Assembly (NCBI GenBank): GCA_030272155.1
Contig: CP126195.1
Span: forward strand, 2,029,001-2,093,000
Direction: 5' to 3'
DNA: 64,000 bases
Source: Tetradesmus obliquus
Taxonomy: Eukaryota; Chlorophyta; Chlorophyceae; Sphaeropleales; Scenedesmaceae
Numbering within the stretch: position 1 is the stretch's first letter; each line of letters starts with the position of its first letter. The notes under the pieces were generated by a model. The model was not told where the DNA came from and ran no database searches. It saw nothing but the letters and a program-made list of their open reading frames with translations. Shown piece by piece: positions 49,701-62,301 of the stretch. The position numbers were made by a program, and so were the translations under genes.

Positions 49701-50589
49701 ACATCTTTTTCAGGGCACCGATAACCCATTGGGTCGTTGGGTCGCCCAACTGGCAGTAACACATGGCGTCAGACGAGCTTCCTGTGCATGCAGGCACCTG
49801 AAGAGCGCTGGAAGAGCCTCCAACACCATGTTTTGACGATATGCCAATGGTATGCTTTCATACAGCCGGTTACGACCAACGTCCTTTGTCTGGACTACAC
49901 GTTCAAGGACAATTGAACACCTCTGCGAGAAGTATCCGCTGTGTCCAGGTGCGTCCGACACTGCCAAATGATCATTACAATCATATATGCAGCAGCACAA
50001 CAGGTTCTGCGCATCTGCTTAACGCTTGAGCGGGGAGGGTAACATCGTGACGCGAGCTGAGGATGAGGGATCGCTGGGGACAGAGTCCTAGCATGTGATT
50101 TCACACCTGCAACACTTCAGATGATGTCGCCTTGGTCTGCAAGTGTCGCAGTACACATAGCAGTCGCGGAGTGCGCCTGCAGTACCTGCCAAGTACTGCT
50201 CAGTGAGCAGCTGTTCACAACAGCAGCAGCAGCTGAAAGCAGGCCAGCACAACCCAGGTTGGTGAACCCCAACAGACCCTGCAAGAATTTGCAAATGCAT
50301 ACAGTAAGCAGCAGCGTATAGCCGCCCAACCCCAACCCCCATACCCCCACCCCACCCCAGGGCCCCTACCCACCCGTCCCACCCATGCGCGCAGAATGTT
50401 GTGTATGGTAACAGAGTGATAGCATGCAGATGCATGTGTGCAGTATGCGCTGCGTACATGCTCCCACAGCCACATGGTGCGCTGCCCCTGGATGCGGATG
50501 CTGCTCTGCCCACTGCTGCACTGCGCCCTACCTGTTGCTGGCTGCTGCTGACTGCAGTCTAACAACCTTGCAAGGAACCCCGCAGGGGC
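46745..50589. other. Intergenic stretch between the tandem repeat-protein genes
   Basis: No gene was recognised. Parts of 47400-47560, 47640-47750 and 47880-48260 look like diverged copies of each other (shared GTCAGCTTCA and GGATGGTGAT-like blocks). An exon-like basic segment at 49488-49565 (DYVDPKTKKRAAAA) follows a CTGCTGCAG and could be a gene remnant. The right part holds the candidate promoter of copy 2. Confidence 0.45.
49947..49987 (+). promoter_or_regulatory. Candidate promoter element of repeat-protein copy 2
   Basis: AGGTGCGTCCGACACTG (49947-49963) is identical to the 17-mer upstream of copy 1. CATATATG follows at 49980. Just before both start codons lies an acceptor followed within three bases by TAACAACC (40376 and 50560), suggesting a conserved 5' UTR intron. 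Confidence 0.5.
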
Positions 50590-51330
50590 ATGAAGAGCGC
50601 CACGAAACTCAAGCTGTCTGCCATGCGCGGCCTGCTGCTGCTGCTGGGCATGCTGTGGCTGTGCGTGGCAGCGCACGCTGCTGCTGACCCAGAATCAGAA
50701 GCGCCGGCAGAAACAGGTGAAGTCAAACCGCTCACAATTGCGTGTGATGTGTCAACCGTCAGACGGTATTGCATAGAGAGCTGTGGCCCAGGACAGCATT
50801 GTCATTCATGTGCAACTGCAGCAAACTGCATTCTGTTCTCAGTACAGTTCCTTTCCTTTTACGTTTACCTGATTCGTCCTTTAACACACCTTTTGGTTCC
50901 CTGTGGCTGCACCCCTTTCACCTGGGTTCTTTGTGTGCTGCTGCTCACGTGGTACACGCTGCCTTGCAGCTGCCAGTGCCAACATCACCGCTGGAGCCAC
51001 AGGCTGGTGGCCTGTTGCGCACACTGACGTCTACAAACTCCAGGCGTCCAGAGGCAAGCCCTTCCATGCCACGCTGGAGGTGCTAAGCAATGACTACCCA
51101 AGCCAGCGTGCTGATGGTACTCGTGAGATCATCATCAAAGGCCTAACCACCTTTTCCGGCAACTATGGCGCCATCACAATGACAGACTACAACCTCGAGT
51201 ATCACATCAAAGGATACGATGGAAGGAAAGTCATCGACACGTTTAAGTGAGTTGGACAGAGTGCTGCCTGACGGTGACGGCACTCCATGTTGCTTGGAAG
51301 GCAGCTGCTCAATCTTTGGCAGAACCATAT

Positions 51331-51362
<32 letters not shown>

Positions 51363-54300
51363 CACTGCAGGCGGAATGAATATTCTGTTGTAGTGCCAGC
51401 TGCAGGAACAAAACCCACTGTCGAGCACAGGCGCCCCTGGCATGCCAGCTGACAGGCAGTTGTTCTCAACAGCAGAGTGCATAAAGGGGTGCTGAACCGT
51501 TTCCCTTGTGATGGCGTGCGATTGGGTTACCCAGTAAGCTTTCACACCACAGCTCTCAAAGGGATGTGCACACAGATATCATTGATCTGTCCTGCTACAT
51601 AGCCAATTGCAACACGACACAGCATGTCAAGTAGCTGCTCAATAGCTGGCTTAAGCAACTGGGTGTGTGCTACACATCCTGCAGGTACACTGTTGCAAAC
51701 AGGGGAGATTTGTCCAAGACAGCCACTGCAATAGTTAGGGTTGCAGTCGGTAAGTGCTGAGAGTATCCTTGTCCATAGTCAGCCAGCCCCATCTGGTGAC
51801 AGCTCTTGCAAAACTATGTCGCCTGGCAGGCTGTCTAATACATTCGCTGGTGCTGTCAGCAATTGAGGAACTATTTACGTTCTGCATTGTGCCATGCTAC
51901 AGCTGTTACAACATACAGGTTGCACCGGCAACATCACCCTCCTGGGGAGTCAACGAGTGATTTATGTCCCTGCAAACTACTCTGCATAGTTTTGATATGT
52001 GTTTGGCTGGCACCTGGCCTACACCATTGCCTGCTTTGCAGGTATCAGGTGTTTCAAAGTAGGCGATGCATGGCCTACACCGTTGCACACTGTCAAGCTG
52101 TTGCAGAGTTGTAAGCCAAACAGCATGCTGGTGATAAAAAAATGTCTGCAACCTAGCCCTTCCTGGGACGTGTGTACACATAGCCGCCACTCTGCTGCTC
52201 CGGAGCAGCGCCCGTGATGCTGACACCTGCTGCGGCATCTGCACTGTTGTCTACGTGCCGCCTGCTGCCGCGGCAACATGCAGATGCACTCCCTGACCCT
52301 GCTCCTAACCCACTGACTCCTAAAGCCGACAACTATTGGTTCAAGGTGGATTCTGCTGGAAGCACTGTGACCAAGCAGCTGGATGTGCTGGCAAACGACA
52401 CGGAAGGGCAGGCGCCGGGCACCGAGTTGCAGATCATGGGCCTTGACACGTCAGCACCCCTGGCTGGCACACCCTCCATCAGCGCTGACAGGAAGTCCAT
52501 CACCTACACGTGAGGCGTGCCCGCGTGGCAGCTTCAGCTTGAAGTAACGGTTACGCTGCATTGTGTTATACACCAGCTTACAAGGGAAGCAGCCTGGACT
52601 CGTTCTAGTGCATGTGTAGGCTGTGCCGCTGCAAACCATGCATTCGCTATTCAAGGGTATTGACAAGAAGCGCAACATGGCCCGCAACGGCGTATGCCTT
52701 GGGTGTCACGAATATTCCGGGCAACCGCCCAGTGTAGCAGCGAATGCCGCTGTTCGACATGGCATGAGTGATATGTCCACGCGACTGCTGGCTGTGTTGC
52801 ACTGCCAGCGCATTGCATCTCAATGGTGCTCTGCAGAAGCACGGCTGTCTTTCTGCCACAGCTCGTCATTGCGTGAAGATACAGCAGGTTCCGAAATGCT
52901 ATTTCCTGAAAGCAATCTCTGAATGTGCAGGGTTCCAAGGTATTCTGGCCTCGACATCAATGACAGGTTCTGGTACAATGTGACAAACAATGGTGGCAAA
53001 ACAGCAAGAAAGGCACGCGTGGTGGTGCGCATCAGTGAGTCCCTGTCATCTGCTGCGTGACTGTTGCAGCAGAGCTCATGAGCTGATCAGTATGCCGCAC
53101 ACATTTTGCTGTTGTGGTTTTGTCCCTCACTGATCTGGCTGACACTGACAAAAATAAGCACAGAGCTCTACGCATAGGCTGAACACAATGTAGCTACACC
53201 ACACCTTGCATGCATTTTGCTGGATTGCAGTAGGTGCAGATTGGCAGCCACTTCATGTCAAGTACCAACAAGCCATGACTGTGCCAGTCACCCAGAGGAA
53301 AATTAAGCTGCCATTCCGCTGTAGGCGCGGCATTCCAGCAATGCTCACCACCAATGAATGCCCTGCCCACTGGCTGATGCAGGGTACGATCCCCCACCGG
53401 CTGCCACAAACGACCTCTACAGCGTCACCCCTCCCAACGATGTTGCTGGCGTCAGATTCAGCAACGTGTTGGACGTGTTGTCCAATGACCGCGGCAACGG
53501 CGCTCTAAAGGTGGTCAGCGCCGCACCTTACCCACCTGGGTCAACCCTGCAAGGCAGTGTGCAGCCTACCGGCGACCAGCAAGGCATACTGTACACCGCC
53601 ACATACTACGGATCGCCCTATGTCAAGACGTTCAGTTACAGCATTCTTGACGCAAGGGAGCAGTCTGCTTTTGCGACTGTGAAGGTTGCAGTAGGTGAGT
53701 GCCCACTGTGGCTTGTTGCGAACCCTTTGGAGGGAGCTTTGAACACACGCCAGTGTGTTGTAGGCCAGAGATTGCTGTGTTTGATGCTGCGTAGTATGGA
53801 CCAGCCCATGGGTTGTTGCAAAGTTGCATGTGCATCACCGTCATGATTCTTCTGCAATTACGAGCGCCGGACTGCTGAACAATTATGTTTGGGCTGTTCT
53901 AACCTGCTGGCCTGCTGGAGGGTTTGCTGGCGCACTATGATGGTTGCTGTGCTTGCAGTGGATACCACAGCTGCAGCTGTCTCCTGCCTGCTGCCTTTTG
54001 CTCGAGAGCAGGCCGCCCGGTCCCAATGATTCAGGCGAGGGACGACAAGTACCAGTTTGAACTTGCAGTGGGCAGCACAGACAGCAACTGGGTGCTGCGT
54101 GTGATGGATAACGACCTTAAAGCAATGGCTGGAGGGGTGTACATTGAGAGCTTGGCATTCAGGAAGCCAGCAAGTGACATGCAGGGAAATGCCACCATCA
54201 CAGCAACCATGCCGGACGGGTCCCAAGGCATTGAGTACCGTCTTGCGAAGTCCTTCGACGGCACTACATTCACAGACAAATTCAAGTACCTTCTGTGTGG

Positions 54301-56819
54301 GTTTTCCCCAATCAATGAGTGCAACACCGCACTTGTGGACGTGGAGATCAAAGGCCGTGAGTAACACCGCACCATGAGCTGCCTTAAGCTGCATCGCAAG
54401 CCTAGCAGGGCAACAGCCTAGCTAGCATTTGCAATTGCTTTACTGACAGGACGACTGCAGGTTTTGTTCTGAGAGGATAGTTACATGTGGGTCCTGGCAC
54501 CATCTTTGCTAGTTTGGCGGGCGTGCAGCAGCAAGCGATCACAGCAGCTGTTCTTTGAGGCAGCCACTGTGAAATGCCAGCGCCTTGCAGGACACAGGTG
54601 ATGTGTCTACATGATAGGCATGCAACAGGCTGTTGCAGTGCATTGGGTGCATAGTCAGCCTCAGCCCAGTGGCAGGCCGCATGGCAGGCAACAGCAGCAT
54701 GTCTGGCGGGCAGCATCAAGCCTCCCTGGCCAGGCTGCATGGAGCCTGCATGCCTCAGGACCTGGCTGTGCTGCATTCAGGCCCATGCGCAGGCTTCCTA
54801 GCTTTGCAGCAGCGCACACGTGCGCACACATATGTACAATCTTGCCTCTGGCGCTGGCTCAGTTGCCTTGCCTTGCCTTGTTATGTTGCACAGCGGGCGA
54901 GCAATGGGCGGCCATTGCAGATAACTACAGCCTGGCTCTGGACATCAACGGCAACCTGCCGCCCACCGTGCTTGATGTGCTGGCCAATGATCAGGGCAAG
55001 GGCCTCAAGATCGTCAGCTACCGTCGAAGCAGCACCGAAGGCTATCTTGTAATGGACAACAACAAATTCTTCTACCAATTGATGCAATACAGGTGATGGC
55101 AGGGACAGCTGCAGTCATTGCACACCCCCTTTTGACATGCTGCTAGTACAAACACAAGCGGCGAAAACGCTGCAGCTCTGTGTGCCAGGATACCCAGCCC
55201 TTGCCATGCATGTTCACTGCAAGACGGCTGAACCAAAAACCTCGCCTGCCTGCCTGCCTGGCTGCCTGAATCAGACATCAGGTTTATCAGCCTGCAAGTG
55301 TACAGCAAGTCTGCATTCCAAATGATATGTAGTTTCTTCGTGTATGCATAAATACGCACATATGTGCAAGCCACACCAAGTCTGCGTGTATGCATGGCAC
55401 TATGAGACGACCAGCACTGCTCTTGCATGGGCCAAGTGGTGTCTTAATGGCGCAGCCACACTTGGTTGCGAAAGGGCATGATCTTGTGCATTAGTCGTTT
55501 GTCTGCTCAAACGCCTCACTACATCACTATGCTGCATCCGCTCAAACGCCTCACTACATCACTATGCTGCATCCGCTCATCAGCTCATTTGGTCAGTGTA
55601 CTTCTGCTGTGGGATGGCTGATGTTGCTACAGGGGCCCAAGCTACACCATGACCATAAACTACACAAACGAGGATGCCAGAGGGGTGCAACATTCCACCA
55701 CAGCCACTGTAAACGTTGGTGAGTAAGTACTCTACCATCCAAAACCACAACACGTGCACATTGAGCATGAAGACCAGTGTCATGGTAACGCGCCTGTGTG
55801 ATGCTTGGCCAAGCACATATCACAGGCAGCACCTATTTGAACAAAAGCAACGAGCAAAAATTCCTGGCAAGCATCGCAGCTGCCAGCATGCATGCCTGGT
55901 GATGTCAATTCTTGCATGGCCTTCTATCACTGTACAGTGAGCATAGTGCAGCTAGCACACTGCGCCGGTGTGCTGCAGGTTGGTTCTGGGCTAGCAGCAT
56001 TTGTGCGCATTCCTGCGCCTCAGTGTATGCTGGTGCTGGAGCTGGCTTAACCCTTTGCCTGCCACCGTATCAATTGATACAAGTGCCCAAACATGTTTCT
56101 TAGCTCTCCCAATTCCCACAGCAAGCCCCAGGCAGGCAGCCTGGGCGGGTGTCACCCTTACCCCATTGGCTTGCTGGCCCAAGTCAGGCTGGGTGCATAA
56201 ATCACCCCCTGCTGACTTCAGGGCCTTCGAACTGCCTCAGTACTGCTACAGCAATTGATACATGGCCTGTTAATAGCTAGGCTCCGTAAATCGCCACCAA
56301 CACCAGCCATGCAAGCATGCTGGTGCATGACATCTTCTGAGCAACCCTTCATATGCGGCTGCGCTGAATTCTCGGCACCTGTGCTGTCTGTTTGTGATGC
56401 CCATTGTTGCCTGCAGCCGCACAATTCATCGAGCCGCAGCTGCAGGATGACACCTTCAACGGCATTTCGCCACCGGGCTTCACGTACTCGCTCGCAGTTG
56501 ACGTGTTAAAGAATGACCTGCCGGCTGGAGGCCTGAGGCTGCTCAGTGTGGAGAGGTTCCGGGGGAACTGGGGCAACCTAACTGTCGACAGCACGGGCTC
56601 TTACCTCATCTACAGCCTCTACACAGACCGCTTTGCGCCGACAACCATAACAGACCAGTACAGGTGTGCCGTCTTTGAAAGAAAGCACAGGAACCGGCAG
56701 CCACAGCAGCAGGTATATGTGGCAGTGTTTGTGGCTGTTGTGGCAGATGCAGGGATACAAGTACAAGCAGCAGGAGCAGCTGCGGCAGCAGCAGCAGTAG
56801 CAGCATCAACGGCAGCGGC

Positions 56820-56853
<34 letters not shown>

Positions 56854-57165
56854 CTACACCACCATCAGCATACCTATCACGCCATAGAGGCGGCACAGGT
56901 ACACAACTGCATTGTGTTGATCCGAGCCACATGCCACAAACACAAACGTGAAAATCCGTCTTAGTTGTCCAGTGATCATGTCAGGCAACTGAGTCATGTC
57001 AGACGTGATGCCTCTGTGCTTCAATGCATTGTTGAACGCTCTGCTAGCTGACCTTGCTTTCGCTGACTATCCTTGGCCCACAGGTATGTGGCGACAACAA
57101 AGGGAGTTGGGGGAGCTGAGTACAGGGCCTATGTCACAATCAACACAGCGATAACCAGCAAGTAG
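50590..57165 (+). CDS. Secreted protein with six tandem VCBS/cadherin-like repeats (copy 2)
   Basis: Exons: 50590-50716, 50970-51246, 51685-51749, 52284-52509, 52931-53034, 53383-53694, 54012-54356, 54894-55092, 55633-55718, 56417-56663, 57084-57165 (2,070 nt, 689 aa). It has the same eleven-exon plan as copy 1, with exons 3, 5, 9, 10 and 11 equal in length (65, 104, 86, 247, 82 nt). A signal peptide (LLLLLGMLWLCVAAHA) precedes six repeats with cores LEVLSNDY, LDVLANDT, LDVLSNDR, LRVMDNDL, LDVLANDQG and VDVLKNDL. Each repeat starts in phase 1. Repeats 1, 2, 5 and 6 are split by a phase-2 intron just before a short exon; repeats 3 and 4 are single exons in both genes. No catalytic motif or membrane segment was seen. 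A tandem paralogue of copy 1, probably a matrix adhesin. Confidence 0.8.
51331..51361 (+). repeat. (CAG)n in intron 2 of repeat-protein copy 2
   Basis: About ten CAG units lie on the sense strand inside the intron. Confidence 0.85.
55504..55577 (+). repeat. About 37-bp direct repeat, two copies
   Basis: GCTCAAACGCCTCACTACAT followed by CACTATGCTGCATCC occurs twice back to back in intron 8 of repeat-protein copy 2, without visible mismatches. Confidence 0.9.
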
Positions 57166-58121
57166 CGCTGCACGCAGTGGCCCTCAACAGGGAAATGTGG
57201 CGATGCTACTTACTGGTTCCGACAGTAGAGTTGTTTGAGTTGTGGGTTACCAACAGTACAGCGTACATCTTGCATGTTTTGATTGTTGCAACGCAGCTCC
57301 AGGTTTCAAAGAGTGGCCAACTCTGCTGTTTTGGAATGCCCTTAGCTAGTTGTTGCATGCAGAAGTGCTGCTTGCGTTTGTGAAGTGCTTCTGTAAGGTG
57401 CTGTTTTGCATGTTGTGAAATACAGGCCTTTCTTGTGGCCCAAACTGCAGTAGTGGACGCCTTGGGAACCTGGGAGGTTATTACTTGATTTGCGTAGCAG
57501 CGGAGTTGTTGAGCCGTGCAGTTGACCAGCACTACAGTTTGCAAGTTGCGTCATATCCTAAGGGCATTTTTTGTCGCTTCAGTTGTAGTACTGGAATGAA
57601 CCTTTAAAGTGCTGTGTTGTATGTTGTGGGGTGCTCTTGTTCATGTTGTGAGTTGGTATGAACACAGGTGTGGGGTATCATGAACGCATGAAGTGCTGAG
57701 CTGTGGCCTATGGCAGATATACTATCCTCTTGCTGAGTTGAAATGCATCTTTCACAGGGACTCTTCAACTTGCGTTGTCTTCTGAGCACTCGTATCGTTG
57801 CAGTGTTTTATCACACCTGCTAGGTGCTTGCAAGCGTTTTGAGCAGAGACGTTGTAGCCTTGATGCACGGCATTGCCTGGAAGGTTGCTACCTGCTCTTT
57901 GTATGCCGCGTGTAAACCATTCACCCTTTTTAACTATAAAATTTGGGACCAGGTGAGAGTCAGCAGATGTTCATGCACATGTTTTGCACTCCGTAGAGGG
58001 CATGCCAGTTATGTTGAGCCTGCTGTACCGCAAGGATGTAGCGGATGTACTGCATCACCGGGCGGGGTCAGGCGCGTGTCAATGCAGCAAGACCGCGCTG
58101 CACATCAGTGTACACTGCTCG

Positions 58122-58605
<484 letters not shown>

Positions 58606-59149
58606 GCTCACATGTGTGTACAATATGTGGTGCTCGGGGCAAAGCTGGCATGTTTTTGTTTCCTGTGAGTTTCGATTGGGCAGTTCACTGCAAGATAAGG
58701 AGTCTGCTTAGAGTAAAAGTTCGAGGATAGCTCATGGGCCTGCGCAGCATGTTGTCTGCAAGATGTACAGGACTGGTCACTGTGGTAGCACTGCTCCACC
58801 GGTACGTGTGTTGCTTGTGTGCCATAATGAGTCATGGAAAGAAGGAAAGGTGCTCAAAATGAAATGTCTGCTGAGGGTCTGGGCCCGTGGTTTGGCACAG
58901 CGTTTATGCTGTTTGAGACGCACCTGTTGCCTTGATAGCAATGGGTGGCTGCCAATGTTGGAGGTTCTGCTCAACAGGTTGGAGTTACAACGCAGCCACG
59001 CCATATGGGTGCTTTGTTGTGGTTGTTGCCGCATGCGTGCACGTGTCCTGCAGAGGTGGAAGGTATGATAGGCGTGTTGCGCATGACCTTGCCCACCGGC
59101 TCACCGTAAGGGCGGCCCTTGACTAGTAAGTGTTTCTTGCGTTGCATTT

Positions 59150-60860
59150 GTGTGCTGGCTCGGGCCTATGGCGTGTGTGGTGCTGGGCTGCCTGTGACGT
59201 CATCGGTGTGTGTTCGTTCTTGCGTGGGGCCTGAGCTGGGCTGCCATTCTGTGGCTGGGTGTCTGCACTGCTAGGCTCTCCAAGGGCAACTCTGGAGCTG
59301 CCATGTCTACTAGACGTCCAGTAGGCATAGTAAGACAGCAGCTGTTTAGGACACCTGGCCATGGCTTTCGAAAGTTGCATGCACATGTTGAATGTTTTGA
59401 GTTGTGCACCATGTGGCTGCTGCGCCACAGCACTATTGACTACCCTGCGGCAGGCTGCTGAACAGCGGTGACCTGAGCCGCCTGGGCTTTCAAAGTTTAC
59501 GCTGCTAGCGGTTGACGTGAGCCTGGACAGCAGGCTCCTTCCGACATCACTCGTTTGACTCAAGCTACATTCTCTAGTAGTACTACTGCTTTGGTGCTCG
59601 GTCGTCACCATTCAGTGCGCATGGCATCAGGCCATCGCCAAACGTTGTGCAGTGTTTATGAACGCACAACCCTTGTACAACAGGTTCATCCAACAGAGAA
59701 TGCCACGTGACACTGTCACTGTGGTGAGGCCTCAAGGTATAGGTTTTGCTGCAGTGTGTGCTGGCATGCAAGCAGCGCCCTTGACTGCTGCATAGATACA
59801 CACACTGCTGTTGCTAGTCAAGTTGACCAGGTGCCGTTTTGCATGTCACCCTAACTGCACAGGGCGCAGATTCTGCCGTGTGATAGGCTTTGTTGCAGCA
59901 ACACAGTTGATGGCATCATGCCATGTGTGTAGGCCTGCAGCCCAAGCCAAGCAAAGCGCACGCAAACAATCCTGTTCCAGGCATGTCAGAACAACTTTTG
60001 CAGCGTTGAATGTGAGGTTTGGCAATGATAAAGCAAGTTGCCCGCATGCGGCTGGGCTGGCAGTCCAGGACACATCTGCAAAGGGAGCAGCAGAGGCGTA
60101 CTGCCATCTTTCAAAGTGCCGATGTTAGAGCTTCAATGTTTCAACATCACCACGATACCTTTCATGCCATAGCAACGTTGCCACCGGCCCGGGGTGGATG
60201 GAAGGGCGCTGCTGGCATGTTGCCACTGCACTATTTGAGCCATGCTTGGTGTTCTGCAGAGCCTTGTGTCAATCTAGGTCCTGGTGTCACTGCAGGGCCT
60301 GTGTTGGCATTGCCTCTCAGTGTCCAGCGTCTGCATTGTTGGGCTTCACGCAGCAACCTCTGTGGTTGCCATGTCTATGACAGTGCAGTCTGCCGAGTAC
60401 TCGTGGGTCGAAGTTTGGACTCTGAAAGTTGCATGCATGCGTTGTTGCGCTTGATTTGTGCGTCCTGCGTCTCAGCGGCAACTGGCCTGCAGCCGGCTGC
60501 TGATGACAACATGTACAACAGTTGAGCAGTTTTGAATTGATCCACCAGATTCCTCAATGATTTGGCAAACATAGTTTGACTTGAGTTTCAACCAACAGGC
60601 TCCTTTTTGGCGTCGTTTTGCTCGCCCTCGTTCTACCAGTAGCATGTGTGACTGTCACCATGGGTGTGCAGTGTAGATGCACGTACAAAACCAGGTGCAC
60701 CAGGCTCTTTAAACAGTTGTTTGCTCGTGACACTGCCACCGTGGTGATGCCTTGAGGTTTGATCTTTGCCTGAGTGTGTGCTGGCTTGCACTCATTGCTC
60801 TTGGCTGCTGCACACACACACATATGCTGCCAGTGAGTTTGACTAGGTGTATGTTTGATA
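59150..60860. repeat. Decayed tandem duplication, offset about 1 kb
   Basis: Blocks such as GTGACACTGTCACTGTGGTG (59708) and GTGACACTGCCACCGTGGTG (60727), then TGTGTGCTGGC with a following Cys-codon-like stretch (59756 and 60775), and TTTCGAAAGTTGCATGC (59367) against TCTGAAAGTTGCATGC (60420), line up with a spacing of about 1,020-1,050 bp. No coding potential was recognised in either copy. Confidence 0.6.
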
Positions 60861-62301
60861 TTTCAAGCGATGCAGAGCATGGTGAGTGCCTGTAACAAAT
60901 GATTGCATGTTGGTTGTTTTAAAGCAGAAGGGCTGCCACCTCTAATGGCCATATTCCACTGGGGTATATCCCACTATATAGTGATGTGTGACAAGCATCT
61001 CGCTGCATGCAGGCCCACATGCATGTGAGCACGCGCTGCACAGCACTAGCAGCAGCTCGACCTGCAAGGCCATATGGAGTTGCACAGCCGTGCACCGCCC
61101 ACTGAAACACAGCCCGGGCAGCCGGCTGCGCTGATGCTGTCTACAAGCCTGCCTGGGCAAGCCTGTCATTTAACGCAAGTTGTGACTGCCAGCTTGAAAA
61201 AGACAACGTTATGTAGCCGACAATCAACACGTTGCACGTGTAATGACACCTGTAGGCGCCTGTTACGTCAGGCACGGCACACTCAGTTCACGAAGAGGGC
61301 AGCCGCAGTTCACCATAGCCCACATAACTGTATAAAGCGACGCAAGGCAAAGCAAAGCAGAACACCCCAAGAACAACTCTGCTTCACTGCCATAATCTGC
61401 ACAAATCAACATGAAAAGACACAGCCGCCCAACACAATGCAGCCAACTGCGCGCCACAGCAAGCCGCTCCCACCACTCATCTGCCCCCCTTCCTGGCTGG
61501 CTGCAGGCAGCATGTTATAACAATCTTGGTATATGCATAAGATCTACCGTCCACCAAGCATGCCACATGACATCTACAGCTCTGCCACAGCCAATCTTTT
61601 GCAGCTGCATGCGCTGGCACAATGAACAAAAGCAGCAACGCGGCACCCTTATTAGCTTATCACAACCACACCCTGATGCCGTAAGCATGCATATCCTGAT
61701 CGTATCTTACTACGGGTAGAAATCCACTTATGATTTTGGTATTCAACAAAGTGTAGGAACGCCTATGTTGCTCACAGGCCATCACGATGCCCACAAAGCC
61801 AGCAGTTATCCTCCAGAGCTGCCTTGCAGGCAGATCTCAGGCAGGCACTGGGTACGCCATCGCTTGCACAAAAACCGTTTTTGCTGTGGCACAACAACCC
61901 CACAAAACAGCAAGCACCACCACTCTCTCCAGGGTTTCAACTGTAGTCCCTCAAGGCTTGCTGCTGCACCAAACACTATACAAAACATTGTGTGAGTGCA
62001 CGTGGCGCTACAACGTATCTCGTTCAAAGGCAGTGTGACTGGCATGGCGGCAGTGTCCCATGCTAGATGTGCGTAACAGCATCTCAAACAAAGCGCAGCA
62101 AACAATTCAACCCTCCTGATAATTAATTTCCCTTGATCCAACAAATATTGCACCACAGCACTTGCTTGCACCCATGCAGCTGGCGCCCTATCCAAAAGCC
62201 CCACAGCGCCGTGGTTGTGCCAGTGTCCCCACAATGCCATCTTGTTCACAACTTCAGCACGTCTGGTTGCAACCCATCTGAGGGTGTCCACGTGCTGATG
62301 T

